Source: Azospirillum ramasamyi (GTDB lineage: Bacteria; Pseudomonadota; Alphaproteobacteria; Azospirillales; Azospirillaceae). From it: 64,000 nucleotides of DNA. The position numbers were made by a program, and so were the translations under genes. The stretch is taken from contig NZ_CP029829.1 in assembly GCF_003233655.1 (NCBI RefSeq), positions 1,064,978-1,128,977 on the forward strand. Reading direction: 5' to 3'. Positions 1 to 10,547 of this stretch are shown piece by piece. How positions within the stretch are numbered: the stretch's first letter is position 1; the number at the start of each line of letters is the position of its first letter. Under the pieces are notes generated by a model that was not told where the DNA came from, searched no databases, and was given only the letters and a program-made list of their open reading frames with translations.

Positions 1-1443
1 CACGCGCAGCGACTGCTCCATGTCCTCCAGCGCCACCACCAGCACCTCGGCCTTGTCCGCCCCGGCGGCGCGCAGAAGCTCCACCCTGGCCGGATCGCCG
101 TAATAGGCCTGGCTGCCGAACTTGCGGACGAAATCGACCTGGGCGGCGCTCTGCTCCAGCGCGGTGAAGGGAATGCCGCGCATCCGCAGGACGCGGCCGA
201 CCACCTGCCCCACCCGGCCGAAGCCGCAGATGATGATCCGCGGATTGTCGTCGGGCATCGCATCGAAGGACCGCTTGGGCTTCGCCGCCAACAGGCGCGG
301 GGCGAGCCAGCGCTCCTCCGCCGCGAACAGGAAGGGGGTCGCCAGCATGGACAGGGTGACCACCAGCATGGCAGCCGATGCCTGTTCTCCGGCCATCGTC
401 CCGCCGGTGACCGCCAGCCCGAACAGCACGAAGCCGAACTCGCCGCCCTGGCTCAGCACCGTCGCCATCCGCATCGCGCCGGCCCAGGGCACCCCGGCGA
501 TGCGGGCGAGCACCAGCATGGCCAGCGCCTTCACCGCCAGAAGCGCCAGGGCGAGGCCGAGGAAGTAGACCGGTTTCTGAAGCAGAGCCGGAATATTCGC
601 GCCCATCCCCACCGAAACGAAGAACAGGCCGAGCAGAAGCCCTTCGAACGGTTCGATATCGGCCTGCACCTCGTGCCGGTATTCGGAATCGGACAGCAGC
701 ACGCCGGCCATGAAGGCGCCCAGCGACATGGATAGTCCGGCCTCCTGTATCAGCACGGCGGTGCCGATAACGATCAGCAGCGCGGTCGCGGTGAAGATCT
801 CGGGAGCGCCGGCCCGGTCGACCGCGCGGAAAATCGGACGCAGCAGATAACGCCCGCCGATCAGCACGACGGCCACGGCGGCGGCGGCCTTGCCGACCGC
901 CAGCCACGGCCCGTCGGCCTGCGGCACACTGCCCTTGCCCAGCAAGGGCAGCAGGGCCACGGCGGGGATGATGGCGAGATCCTGGAACAGCAGGACGGAA
1001 AAGGCGTTGCGCCCCGACTGGTTGGCCAGCAGTCCGCGCTCCGCCATCATCGGCAGGGCCATCGCGGTCGAGGACAGGGCGAGGCCGAAACCGAGCACCA
1101 CCGCCGTGGGCCAGCCCAGCCCCAGCCCCCAGCCGCACAATCCGGCGATGACGGCACCGGTGATCGCCACCTGCGCCCCGCCCAGCCCCAGCACCGACTT
1201 GCGCATCACCCAAAGGCGGGCCGGTCTCAGCTCCAGCCCGATCAGGAACAGCAGCATCACGACGCCGAGTTCCGAGGCATGGGAGATCGCCGATACATTG
1301 ATGACGAGCCCCAAACCTGCCGGCCCCACCGCCAGACCGGCGGCCAGATATCCGAGCGGCGCGCCGAACCCGAATCTTTTCGCCACCGGCACCGCGATCA
1401 CCATCGCCGCCAGCAGCACGACCAACGTCACCAGTTCCGCCAT
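1..1443 (-). CDS. Kef-type monovalent cation:proton antiporter (CPA2), 3' end outside window
   Basis: The reverse strand is open from an ATG at 1441-1443 to the window edge, giving 481 residues without a stop. The first ~380 residues are hydrophobic, with many membrane segments typical of the CPA2 Na+/K+:H+ exchanger fold. They are followed by a Rossmann TrkA-N domain starting RIIICGFGRVGQVVGR, the nucleotide-binding switch of KefB/KefC proteins. The family moves K+ or Na+ against H+ at the inner membrane, often gated by NAD(H) or glutathione adducts. The C-terminal part of the TrkA domain is missing because the gene runs off the window. The next gene upstream (the GFA pair) lies on the same strand about 180 bp away. 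KefB versus a generic CPA2 member cannot be decided here. Confidence 0.9.
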   Translation of the reverse strand, partial: MAELVTLVVLLAAMVIAVPVAKRFGFGAPLGYLAAGLAVGPAGLGLVINVSAISHASELGVVMLLFLIGLELRPARLWVMRKSVLGLGGAQVAITGAVIAGLCGWGLGLGWPTAVVLGFGLALSSTAMALPMMAERGLLANQSGRNAFSVLLFQDLAIIPAVALLPLLGKGSVPQADGPWLAVGKAAAAVAVVLIGGRYLLRPIFRAVDRAGAPEIFTATALLIVIGTAVLIQEAGLSMSLGAFMAGVLLSDSEYRHEVQADIEPFEGLLLGLFFVSVGMGANIPALLQKPVYFLGLALALLAVKALAMLVLARIAGVPWAGAMRMATVLSQGGEFGFVLFGLAVTGGTMAGEQASAAMLVVTLSMLATPFLFAAEERWLAPRLLAAKPKRSFDAMPDDNPRIIICGFGRVGQVVGRVLRMRGIPFTALEQSAAQVDFVRKFGSQAYYGDPARVELLRAAGADKAEVLVVALEDMEQSLRV

Positions 1444-1529
1444 GTGCCCGCCGTCCGTCCGTCTCATGACGACTATGGCGTGATTTCAAGCGCCCGCACC
1501 AGACGCTTAACCGGCAGGCCGGCTATACC

Positions 1530-1557
1530 TTGTGTCTATTGGATTGTGTCTATTGGA
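1530..1557. repeat. two tandem copies of a 14-bp sequence upstream of the Kef gene
   Basis: TTGTGTCTATTGGA occurs twice head to tail (1530-1543 and 1544-1557) with no mismatch, in the ~175-bp gap between the GFA gene and the Kef start. The gap also holds a TATAGC-like element on the minus strand next to the repeat. It could be a tandem operator or a recent duplication. No regulator can be named. Confidence 0.6.
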
Positions 1558-1619
1558 TCACTCTGCCTGTCGAGCCAGCGGGCGAGGCCGCCCAGCGGGG
1601 CATCCGTGACGCCGTATCG

Positions 1620-2063
1620 TCATTCGGACTCGGACGAGCCGGGAAACCGCTCCAGACCGTCGGTGATCTCATAGTAATCGGCCTTGCCCGCGACATAGCC
1701 GTGGCGGAGCGTCTTCAGCCCGGTCGGTTGATCCAGGCTGCCGGCGGTGATTTCGATCTCCGACTTGCCGTCGCCCTTCCAGAACAGGGAGGACCCGCAA
1801 CGGCCGCAGAAGCCCCGCTCCGCGAAGTCGGACGAGCGGTACCAGGTCAATGTTTCGGCCGCATCGAAGATGACGGTGTCGCGGGGAACGGTGATGTAGG
1901 CGCCGATATGGCCGTGGAAGCGTCGGCATTGCCCGCAATGGCAGGTGACGACTCCGTCCGGCCGCTCGGCCAGCAGGAAGCGAACGCCGCTGCACAGGCA
2001 GCCCCCGGACAGCGCCGGCCCCTGTCCACCGCCGCTTTCCCGTCCGTTTGCGCTGCCGTTCAT
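1620..2063 (-). CDS. GFA-family (glutathione-dependent formaldehyde-activating enzyme-like) protein 1
   Basis: A 147-residue protein with the zinc-binding pattern of the GFA/CENP-V fold: GGCLCSG near residue 20, CHCGQCRR about 20 residues later, and FCGRCGSSLFW in the second half. The family was named for S-hydroxymethylglutathione synthase, but most members have no proven reaction. A longer open frame extends upstream, but the start at 2061-2063 gives the usual family length. It also overlaps the stop of the upstream GFA paralogue in an ATGA arrangement, which implies translational coupling. The pair looks like a tandem duplication that has diverged. The substrate is unknown. Confidence 0.85.
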   Translation of the reverse strand: MNGSANGRESGGGQGPALSGGCLCSGVRFLLAERPDGVVTCHCGQCRRFHGHIGAYITVPRDTVIFDAAETLTWYRSSDFAERGFCGRCGSSLFWKGDGKSEIEITAGSLDQPTGLKTLRHGYVAGKADYYEITDGLERFPGSSESE

Positions 2064-2530
2064 GCCACGACCTCCCCCGTGCTGGTCCGGCGTTCGACTC
2101 CGTCGTCGCCGATGTCGTAATAGGGCCCCTTGTGGTCGACGAAGATGTGTCGTTCCACCCGTAGACCCGATGCATCGTCCAGGCTTCCGGCGGTCACGGT
2201 GATGCGTGGTTCGCCGTCCGCCCGATCCTGGTCCAGCGCCTCCCAGAACAGTCCTGCACCGCAACACACACAGAAGCCGCGGCGTGCCCGGCTTGAAGAG
2301 ACGTACCACGTCAGCGTAGCGTCGTTGAGCAGACGCAACGCCGCACGCGGCGCGCCGGCATAGGCCCCCACATGGCTGTGCTGGCGGCGGCACTGACCGC
2401 AGTGGCAGAAGGAGATCGGTTCCGGCTGGACATCTATGGCATAGCGCACGCCGCCGCACAGGCATCCGCCGGTCCAGATCCGATTCTCCCCGCTGCCATG
2501 CTCCGTCATCGAATTTGAAGCGCCGGCCAT
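2060..2530 (-). CDS. GFA-family (glutathione-dependent formaldehyde-activating enzyme-like) protein 2
   Basis: About 156 residues from the ATG at 2528-2530; an inner ATG at 2507-2509 is the alternative start. Cysteine motifs are GGCLCGG, FCHCGQCRRQHSH and FCVCCGAGLFW, matching the three zinc-ligand clusters of the GFA fold. The start lies 4 nt after the stop of the DUF1127 gene, and its own stop overlaps the start of the next GFA gene, so the three form one operon. The function is inferred only from the fold. The paralogue downstream shares the motif layout but differs in most other positions, so the duplication is not recent. Confidence 0.85.
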   Translation of the reverse strand: MAGASNSMTEHGSGENRIWTGGCLCGGVRYAIDVQPEPISFCHCGQCRRQHSHVGAYAGAPRAALRLLNDATLTWYVSSSRARRGFCVCCGAGLFWEALDQDRADGEPRITVTAGSLDDASGLRVERHIFVDHKGPYYDIGDDGVERRTSTGEVVA

Positions 2531-2534
2531 GGGA

Positions 2535-2774
2535 TCAGCCTTGCCAGAAGGGCTTGTGGGCCTCCTGCTCCGCATCGGCGCGGGAGATGCCGATGTCGGA
2601 CAGCAGATGGTCGGGCAGTGCCTCCAGCGCCCGACGCTGGCGCCGCCGCTCGCTCCAGGTCGCGAAGCGGTCGAACATGGTCGTCAACCAGTGACCGGCG
2701 CCCCTGCCCACAGCGGCCGGAGTGCGGTGGGACAGGTTGGTGCGGGAGAGGAACGACTGCGTAGCCTTTGCCAT
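2535..2774 (-). CDS. DUF1127 domain small protein
   Basis: A 79-residue basic protein starting MAKATQSF with a strong GGAGGAGAT ribosome binding site about 7 nt upstream. The C-terminal half (RFATWSERRRQRRALEALPDHLLSDIGISRADAEQEA) is the DUF1127 motif with its LxxLPDHLLxDIG core. Small Arg-rich DUF1127 proteins in alphaproteobacteria have been linked to RNA binding and to phosphate, carbon or stress responses; that is family knowledge. It is the first gene of the operon with two GFA genes and diverges from a LysR-type regulator, which suggests control by that regulator. The longer frame upstream lacks support. Confidence 0.85.
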   Translation of the reverse strand: MAKATQSFLSRTNLSHRTPAAVGRGAGHWLTTMFDRFATWSERRRQRRALEALPDHLLSDIGISRADAEQEAHKPFWQG

Positions 2775-2901
2775 GATCCGATCTCCTCCGGGGAAAGGGA
2801 GCGGGGCATCCGCCTCGCCGCTCCGGTTCGTGTGTTCGCTTGTGGAGTTGAGGATGGTGCAGAGGCCGCTTGCCGACAAACGACGGTTTCTCATAGAATC
2901 G

Positions 2902-2916
2902 ATTAGCTCACCTAAT
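2902..2916. promoter_or_regulatory. probable LysR-type operator (ATTAG-N5-CTAAT dyad)
   Basis: ATTAGCTCACCTAAT is a perfect 5-bp dyad around a 5-bp centre and contains the T-N11-A core of LysR-type boxes. E. coli GcvA is known to bind sites containing CTAAT. The dyad sits 30 bp before the GcvA-like gene and ~130 bp before the divergent DUF1127 gene, the classic place for autoregulation plus control of the divergent operon. Binding is inferred. Confidence 0.5.
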
Positions 2917-2945
2917 CCGAACCCACTCTCCGGTCCCTCCCCCGC

Positions 2946-3833
2946 ATGTCCCGCCGCCTTCCCCCGCTGAATGCGCTCCGCGCCTTCGAAGCCGCCGCGC
3001 GCCACCTGTCCTTTACGAAAGCCGCGGACGAGCTGCATGTGACGCAAGCCGCCGTCAGCCACCAGATCAAGGCGCTGGAGCAATGGCTCGGATTACCGCT
3101 GTTTCGCCGAATGAACCGGGCGCTGGCCCTGACGGAGGCCGGGCAGAGCTACCTGCCGCCGGTGCGCGAGGCGATGGACACCCTGTCCCAGGCCACCGAC
3201 CGGCTGATCCGCGCCGACAGCAGCGGGACGCTGACCATCTCCACCATGCCGAGCTTCGCGTCGAAATGGCTGGTGCCACGGCTGATGCGCTTCCAGAAAC
3301 GCCATCCGGAAATGGATGTGCGGGTTCACAGCACGTCGCAGATGGTGGATTTCGCCCGCCACGACGTCGATCTGGCCATCCGCTTCGGCAACGGGCTGTG
3401 GCCCGACCTGCGGGTGGAGCGCCTGCTGACGGAGGACATCTTTCCCGTCGGCCACCCGTCGCTGCTGGCCGGCGACCGCCCGCTGGTGAATCCCGAGGAT
3501 CTGCGGCACCACACGCTTCTGCATGACGATTACAACATCTCCTGGGCGGTGTGGTGCCGGGCGGCGGGCATCGACGGGGTGGACACCGAGCGCGGCCTGC
3601 GATTCGACGATTCGTCCTTCACCCTGCAGGCGGCGATCAATGGACACGGCATCGCGCTTGCCCGCGGGGTGCTGGTGGCGGACGACATCGCCGCCGGACG
3701 GCTGGTCCGCCTGTTCGAGGTGCGGCTGCCGGGAAGCCTCGCCTATTACGTGGTGGCGCCGCCGCATTACTTTTCCCGGCCCAAGGTTAAGGCCTTCCGC
3801 GACTGGCTGTTCGAAGAGGCCGGAACGGGCTGA
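2946..3833 (+). CDS. LysR-family transcriptional regulator, GcvA-like
   Basis: 295 residues. The N-terminal winged helix (LNALRAFEAAARHLSFTKAADELHVTQAAVSHQIKALE, about residues 7-46) is the GcvA-type DNA-binding domain. It is followed by a linker helix and a type-2 periplasmic-binding-like effector domain. Length and domain order are normal for the family. It is transcribed away from the DUF1127-GFA-GFA operon across a LysR-like dyad, so that operon is the likely target. GcvA paralogues are numerous in alphaproteobacteria and most do not control glycine cleavage. The gcv operon in this window is 29 kb away and has its own riboswitch, so I do not assign the symbol gcvA. Confidence 0.9.
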   Translation: MSRRLPPLNALRAFEAAARHLSFTKAADELHVTQAAVSHQIKALEQWLGLPLFRRMNRALALTEAGQSYLPPVREAMDTLSQATDRLIRADSSGTLTISTMPSFASKWLVPRLMRFQKRHPEMDVRVHSTSQMVDFARHDVDLAIRFGNGLWPDLRVERLLTEDIFPVGHPSLLAGDRPLVNPEDLRHHTLLHDDYNISWAVWCRAAGIDGVDTERGLRFDDSSFTLQAAINGHGIALARGVLVADDIAAGRLVRLFEVRLPGSLAYYVVAPPHYFSRPKVKAFRDWLFEEAGTG

Positions 3834-3914
3834 AAGTCGCGGCGAAAGTCCTGCATCGGGCCATCATCCTGAACGGCTTGCGGGCGTGCCGGACCGCTCC
3901 TATAGTCCGCGCCC

Positions 3915-4892
3915 ATGAGCGCGAACCCGTCCCCCGACACGGTCTTCCCGCACCGCCATCTCCTCGGTATCGAGGGGCTGCGGGCCGGCGAGATCACCCA
4001 GATTCTCGACCTCGCCGACGGCTATGTCGAGCAGAACCGCCGCCCCGTGAAGAAGTCCACGCTGTTGGACGGCCGCACGCAGGTGAACCTGTTCTTCGAG
4101 AACTCCACCCGCACCCGCACCAGCTTCGAGCTGGCCGGAAAGCGGCTGGGCGCCGACGTGATCAACATGTCGACCGACAGCAGTTCGGTGAAGAAGGGCG
4201 AGACCCTGATCGACACGGCGATGACGCTGAACGCCATGCACCTCGACGCGCTGGTGGTTCGCCACGCCGATTCGGGCGCGGTGAAGCTGCTGGCCGACAA
4301 GGTCAACTGCTCCGTCATCAATGCCGGCGACGGCCACCACGAACACCCGACCCAGGCCCTGCTCGACGCGCTGGCGATCCGCCGCCGCCTGGGCCGGCTG
4401 GACGGGCTGATCGTGGCGATCTGCGGCGACATCCTCCACAGCCGCGTCGCGCGCTCCAACATCCACCTGCTGAACGCCATGGGCGCGCGGGTGCGCTGCG
4501 TGGCGCCGCCGACGCTGCTGCCCTCGCAGATCGAGCGGCTGGGCGTCGAGGTGCATCATTCGATGAAGACCGGCCTGCGCGACGCCGACGTGGTGATGAT
4601 GCTGCGCCTGCAGACCGAGCGGATGAGCGGCCAGTACGTCCCGTCCACCCGCGAGTATTTCTACTTCTACGGTCTCGACTACGAGAAGCTGGAGGTGGCG
4701 AAGCCCGATGCGGTCATCATGCATCCGGGCCCGATGAACCGCGGCGTCGAGATCGACTCGGAGGTCGCCGACGATCTCAAGCGCTCGATGATCCTCGATC
4801 AGGTGGAGTTGGGCGTGGCCGTGCGCATGGCCGTGCTCGACCTGCTGACCCGCGAACGCCGCCAGTCCGACCTTGCGGGAGCCGCCCGATGA
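3915..4892 (+). CDS. pyrB: aspartate carbamoyltransferase catalytic subunit
   Basis: 325 residues, usual length. It catalyses carbamoyl phosphate + aspartate to carbamoyl aspartate, the committed step of pyrimidine synthesis. The carbamoyl-phosphate loop [13 protein letters not shown] lies around residues 58-70, and the [10 protein letters not shown] motif is near residue 142. The C-terminal aspartate-binding part ends in the [12 protein letters not shown] signature. Its stop overlaps the start of the dihydroorotase-like gene (ATGA), so the two are coupled. The partner lacks catalytic metal ligands, matching the known arrangement in which PyrB forms a complex with an inactive dihydroorotase homologue. 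There is no pyrI next to it. Confidence 0.97.
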   Translation: MSANPSPDTVFPHRHLLGIEGLRAGEITQILDLADGYVEQNRRPVKKSTLLDGRTQVNLFFENSTRTRTSFELAGKRLGADVINMSTDSSSVKKGETLIDTAMTLNAMHLDALVVRHADSGAVKLLADKVNCSVINAGDGHHEHPTQALLDALAIRRRLGRLDGLIVAICGDILHSRVARSNIHLLNAMGARVRCVAPPTLLPSQIERLGVEVHHSMKTGLRDADVVMMLRLQTERMSGQYVPSTREYFYFYGLDYEKLEVAKPDAVIMHPGPMNRGVEIDSEVADDLKRSMILDQVELGVAVRMAVLDLLTRERRQSDLAGAAR

Positions 4893-6196
4893 GTGCGCCG
4901 ACGAAAACCCGTACCGTCTACCGCAACGCCCGCCTGCTGGATCCGGCGACCGGGCTGGACCAGCGCGCCGACCTGCTGATCGACGGCGAGACCATCGCCG
5001 ATTTCGGTCCCGGCCTGTTCAGCGACTCCACGCCCGAGGGGGCCGAGGTCGTCGATCTCGCCGGCCAGTGCCTCGCCCCCGGCCTTGTCGACATGCGTGT
5101 GCTGATCGGTGAGCCGGGCGAGGAAGAGAAGGACACGATCAAGAGCGCCTCCCGCGCCGCGGCGGCCGGCGGCATCACCGCCATGGCGCTGCTGCCCAAC
5201 ACCGACCCGGTGCTGGACGAGGTCGCCGGTCTGGAGTTCATCGCGCGGCGCGCCCGCGAGGTGAAGCTGGTGAAGGTCTTCGCCTACGGCTCCGCCACGC
5301 GCGGCACCGAAGGCAAGGAAATCACCGAGATGGGGCTGCTGAGCCATGCCGGCGCGGTGGCCTTCACCGACGGCACCAAGGCCATCGTCAGCGCCAAGAC
5401 GATGCGCCGCGCGCTGAGCTATGCCAAGACCTTCGGCAAGCTGATCGTCCAGCACCCTGAGGAGCCGTCGCTGGCCTCCGGCGGCATGATGAACTCCGGT
5501 GAGATCGCCACCCGCCTCGGCCTTGTCGGCATTCCGCGCGAAGCCGAGATCATCATGATCGAGCGCGACCTGCGGCTGGCCGAGCTGACCGGCGGGCGCC
5601 TGCATTTCGCCCACATCACCACCTCTGAGTCGGTCGATCTGATCCGCCGCGCCAAGGCACGGGGGCTGAAGGTGACCTGCGATACCGCCCCGCATTATTT
5701 TGCCCTGACCGAGACCGACGTCGGCGATTACCGAACCTACGCCAAGGTGTCGCCGCCGCTGCGCGGCGAGATGGACCGCCGCGCCATCGTCGAGGGGCTG
5801 GCCGACGGCACCATCGACGCCATCGCGTCGGACCATGTGCCGCAGGACCAGGACCAGAAGCGCCTGCCCTTCGCCCAGGCCGCGCCCGGCGTGATCGGAT
5901 TGGAGACGCTGTTCCCGATGACGCTGGAACTGGTGCACAAGGGCAAGATGCCGCTGCTGAAGGCGCTGGCCTGCGTCACGTCGAACCCGGCCGCGATTCT
6001 CGATCTCGCCGTCGGCCGCATCGTGAAGGGTGGACCGGCGGATCTGGTGGCCTTCGACCTGGATGTTCCCTGGCAGATCGACGTCGGCCGCTTCAAGTCG
6101 AAGTCGAAGAACTCGCCCTTCGAGAACCGTCCGGTTCAGGGCCGGCCGTTGCGCACCATCGTGGATGGCCGCACCGTCTGGCAGGCGGAGGACTGA
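4889..6196 (+). CDS. pyrC: dihydroorotase-like protein PyrC' (probably catalytically inactive)
   Basis: 435 residues with the amidohydrolase fold of type I dihydroorotases. The start ATG at 4889 overlaps the pyrB stop. A much longer open frame upstream is a shadow of pyrB. The canonical metal-binding D-x-H-x-H after the GLVD motif reads [10 protein letters not shown] here, so both histidines are replaced. The later DHAPH motif reads DHVPQ, and PHH reads PHY. Such proteins (PyrC' or PyrX) are known beside pyrB in pseudomonads and alphaproteobacteria and act as structural partners of PyrB. An active dihydroorotase should therefore be encoded elsewhere. The symbol follows common annotation. Confidence 0.9.
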   Translation: MSAPTKTRTVYRNARLLDPATGLDQRADLLIDGETIADFGPGLFSDSTPEGAEVVDLAGQCLAPGLVDMRVLIGEPGEEEKDTIKSASRAAAAGGITAMALLPNTDPVLDEVAGLEFIARRAREVKLVKVFAYGSATRGTEGKEITEMGLLSHAGAVAFTDGTKAIVSAKTMRRALSYAKTFGKLIVQHPEEPSLASGGMMNSGEIATRLGLVGIPREAEIIMIERDLRLAELTGGRLHFAHITTSESVDLIRRAKARGLKVTCDTAPHYFALTETDVGDYRTYAKVSPPLRGEMDRRAIVEGLADGTIDAIASDHVPQDQDQKRLPFAQAAPGVIGLETLFPMTLELVHKGKMPLLKALACVTSNPAAILDLAVGRIVKGGPADLVAFDLDVPWQIDVGRFKSKSKNSPFENRPVQGRPLRTIVDGRTVWQAED

Positions 6197-6200
6197 TCCG

Positions 6201-6800
6201 GTGCTCACCCTCGTGCTTGCCGCCCTGCTGGGCTACCTGCTGGGCTCGATCCCCTTCGGGCTGGTGCTGACCCGGCTGGCCGGGCTTGGCGACATCCGCC
6301 AGATCGGTTCCGGCAACATCGGCGCCACCAATGTGCTGCGCACCGGCAACAAGCCGCTGGCCCTGGCGACCCTGCTGCTGGACAGCGGCAAGGGCGCCAT
6401 CGCGGCCCTGCTGGCCCTGTGGTGGGCCGGGCCGGAGGCGGCGGTGCTGGCCGCCGGCGGCGCCATGCTGGGCCACAGCTTTCCGGTCTGGCTTGGCTTC
6501 AAGGGCGGCAAGGGCGTGGCGACGGCGATCGGCGTCCTGCTGGCGATATCCTGGCCGGTCGGCCTGCTCGCCTGCCTGACCTGGCTGGTGATGGCGGCGC
6601 TGTTCCGAATTTCGTCGCTGTCGGCTCTGACGGCGCTGGGGATCAGCCCGCTGACCGGATGGTATTTCGGCGGACCTCTGGTCGCCGGCCTCTGCCTGTT
6701 CATCGCCATCCTGGTCTTCATCCGGCACGAGGCGAATATCCGCCGCCTGCTGAAGGGCGAGGAACCGAAAATCGGCGCCGGCAAGAAGAAAGCGGCCTGA
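6201..6800 (+). CDS. plsY: acyl-phosphate:glycerol-3-phosphate acyltransferase
   Basis: 199 residues from a GTG start 4 nt after the dihydroorotase-like stop; the longer upstream frame only shadows that gene. PlsY moves an acyl group from acyl phosphate to glycerol-3-phosphate, the first membrane step of phospholipid synthesis. The three cytoplasmic motifs are visible: LGSIPFG and [12 protein letters not shown] near the N-terminus, then [21 protein letters not shown] in the middle. Several hydrophobic segments fit a multi-pass inner-membrane protein. The Lys-rich tail is common. It appears to be the last gene of the pyrB-pyrC'-plsY unit, since a terminator follows 37 nt after the stop. Confidence 0.96.
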   Translation: MLTLVLAALLGYLLGSIPFGLVLTRLAGLGDIRQIGSGNIGATNVLRTGNKPLALATLLLDSGKGAIAALLALWWAGPEAAVLAAGGAMLGHSFPVWLGFKGGKGVATAIGVLLAISWPVGLLACLTWLVMAALFRISSLSALTALGISPLTGWYFGGPLVAGLCLFIAILVFIRHEANIRRLLKGEEPKIGAGKKKAA

Positions 6801-6836
6801 TCGGACGGACCGCGCGACGCGAACTGCAAACGACAG

Positions 6837-6865
6837 CGGCGGGGAGGAAACTCTCCGCCGTTTTT
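6837..6865 (+). terminator. rho-independent terminator after plsY
   Basis: A 10-bp stem (CGGCGGGGAG / CTCTCCGCCG, one G-T wobble) with a GAAA loop is followed by five T. It ends the pyrB-pyrC'-plsY transcript. Confidence 0.85.
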
Positions 6866-7064
6866 GTTGGCGGTTCTCGTTGATAGCGCGTTGATTTCGT
6901 TCCGCTTGGCACTGGTCCGTCCCAAGCGATTTCGTTCAACCTGGAAAAGACAATCGGTGCGGCCATGCGTTATGCTGCACGGCAATCCGGGATACGAACC
7001 AACAACCCGGCAGGCGAGCCGGCCGCTGACGCCGGTGGATAACGAGACGCTGAGGGAATCGAGA

Positions 7065-9017
<1,953 letters not shown>

Positions 9018-9018
9018 C

Positions 9019-9477
9019 GTGGCGGTGAAGCTGTTCCTCGACCTGGACGGGGTCCTGGCCGATTTCGACCGCGGCGTCGTCGCTGTCACCGGCAAGCGGC
9101 CGGAACAGCTGCCGATGAGGGAGATGTGGCGGGCCTTGTCCCGCCACTCCGACTTCTTCGGGACGCTGGAGTTCATGCATGACGCGCAGGAACTGTGGCA
9201 GTTCTGCGCCCCCCATCGGCCGACCATCCTCACCGGCCTGCCGCTGGGCAGTTGGGCGCCCGACCAGAAGAAGCGCTGGGTGGCCCGCATGCTGGGGGCC
9301 GACGTGCCGGTCATCACCTGCATGGCCCGCGACAAGGCCCGTTATGCCAGCCCCGGCGCCGTCCTCGTCGATGACCGCGAGAAGGCCCGCGATCCCTGGG
9401 AGACGGCCGGTGGCCGTTTCATCCTCCACCGCAATGCGGAGGACAGCATCGCGGAACTGGTCAGGCTGGGGTTCTGA
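9019..9477 (+). CDS. HAD-superfamily 5'(3')-deoxyribonucleotidase-like protein
   Basis: 152 residues with a GTG start 1 nt after the acetoacetyl-CoA synthetase stop. The N-terminal LFLDLDGVLADF is the HAD nucleophile motif (DxD), LTGLP is the likely motif II Ser/Thr region, and VLVDDREKARDPW is the motif IV acidic pair. Size and motifs fit the NT5C-type 5' nucleotidase group, which dephosphorylates (deoxy)nucleotides. The exact substrate cannot be read from the sequence. Co-transcription with acetoacetyl-CoA synthetase is likely from the spacing, but no metabolic link is obvious. Confidence 0.8.
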   Translation: MAVKLFLDLDGVLADFDRGVVAVTGKRPEQLPMREMWRALSRHSDFFGTLEFMHDAQELWQFCAPHRPTILTGLPLGSWAPDQKKRWVARMLGADVPVITCMARDKARYASPGAVLVDDREKARDPWETAGGRFILHRNAEDSIAELVRLGF

Positions 9478-9479
9478 AA

Positions 9480-9513
9480 AAGAAAAAAGGGGCGGCACCC
9501 GCGTGCCAGCCCC
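9480..9513 (-). terminator. terminator of terC
   Basis: On the minus strand a GGGGC-T-GGCAC stem pairs with GTGCCGCCCC (one bulge) and runs into TTTTTT-C-TTTTT. It lies between convergent genes; the U-tract serves the minus-strand TerC gene. The hairpin may also slow plus-strand transcription. Confidence 0.8.
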
Positions 9514-9554
9514 TCTTCCCGTGAATTTACCCGGCCAGTTTAACCGGTGCCGGT

Positions 9555-10547
9555 TTACTCGGCAGCCGCCGCCTTGTTCTCGCGGCTGGTCTTCCACAGA
9601 GATACCAGCACGCCGCCACCGATCAGGGCGAAGGTCACGCCCAGCGCGATCAGCGGATCGGGCTTGCCGAAGAACTGCGTGTAGAAGATCTTGCCGCCGA
9701 TGAACACCAGCACCAGAGCCAGCGCGTATTTCAGGTAGCGGAAGCGATGAACCATCGCCGCAAGCGCGAAATACAGGGCGCGCAGGCCCAGGACGGCGAA
9801 GATGTTGCTGGTGTAGACCAGATACGGATCGGTGGTGATGGCGAAGATCGCCGGCACGCTGTCGACCGCGAAGACGAGGTCGGCCAGCTCCACCATGATC
9901 AGCGCCAGCAGAAGCGGGGTCGCGGCCCAGCGCATCGCGCCACCGGGGCCGGAAGCCTCCTTGACGACGAAGCGAGGGCCATGGAAGCGGTCGGTGACAC
10001 GCAGGCGACGCTTCAGGAACCGGAGTACGGCGTTCTCGCCGATGTTGGTTTCCTCATCCTTCGCGAACAGCATCTTGATGCCGGTCAGCACCAGGAAGGC
10101 ACCGAAGATATAGAGGATCCAATGGAATTCCGAAACGAGGGCGGCACCAGCGCCGATCATCAGGCCGCGCAGCACGATCACGCCCAGGATGCCCCAGAAC
10201 AGCACGCGGTGCTGCAATTCGCGCGGTACGGCGAAGTAGCTGAAGATCAACGATATGACGAAGACGTTGTCCAGTGACAGGCTCTTCTCGACGAAGAAGC
10301 CCGTGTAGTACTGAAGGCCTGCCTCCGACCCCATCGAGTACCAGACCCAGCCGCCGAACAGCATGGCGACCGCGATGTAGAAAGCCGAAAGCTTCAGGCT
10401 TTCGCCTACGCCGATGACATGGTCGCGGCGGTTGAGAACACCCAGATCAAGAACCAGAAGCGTCAGGACGACGCCTATGAAAATCAGCCAAATCCATATG
10501 GGTTTTCCCAGAAATTCCAGGAAAACCATTGAAAGCATACCATCCAT
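9555..10547 (-). CDS. TerC family integral membrane protein
   Basis: About 330 residues starting MDGMLSMVFLEF; upstream in-frame starts (e.g. MSEPLDFT) remain possible. Roughly nine hydrophobic segments are present. The TerC hallmarks are LDLGVLNRRDHVIG in the first third, EKSLSLDNVFVISLIF in the second, and MVELADLVFAVDSVPAIFA in the last, with conserved acidic residues inside membrane helices. TerC/Alx proteins are linked to tellurite resistance and to manganese export. No yybP-ykoY Mn riboswitch signature was seen upstream. It is monocistronic, with a terminator on its 3' side. Confidence 0.9.
   Translation of the reverse strand: MDGMLSMVFLEFLGKPIWIWLIFIGVVLTLLVLDLGVLNRRDHVIGVGESLKLSAFYIAVAMLFGGWVWYSMGSEAGLQYYTGFFVEKSLSLDNVFVISLIFSYFAVPRELQHRVLFWGILGVIVLRGLMIGAGAALVSEFHWILYIFGAFLVLTGIKMLFAKDEETNIGENAVLRFLKRRLRVTDRFHGPRFVVKEASGPGGAMRWAATPLLLALIMVELADLVFAVDSVPAIFAITTDPYLVYTSNIFAVLGLRALYFALAAMVHRFRYLKYALALVLVFIGGKIFYTQFFGKPDPLIALGVTFALIGGGVLVSLWKTSRENKAAAAE

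Noticed and set aside
3878-4888. N-terminal extension of the dihydroorotase-like frame
   Set aside because: It overlaps pyrB in another frame and is Arg/Pro/Gly-rich; the ATGA start at 4889 gives the family length.
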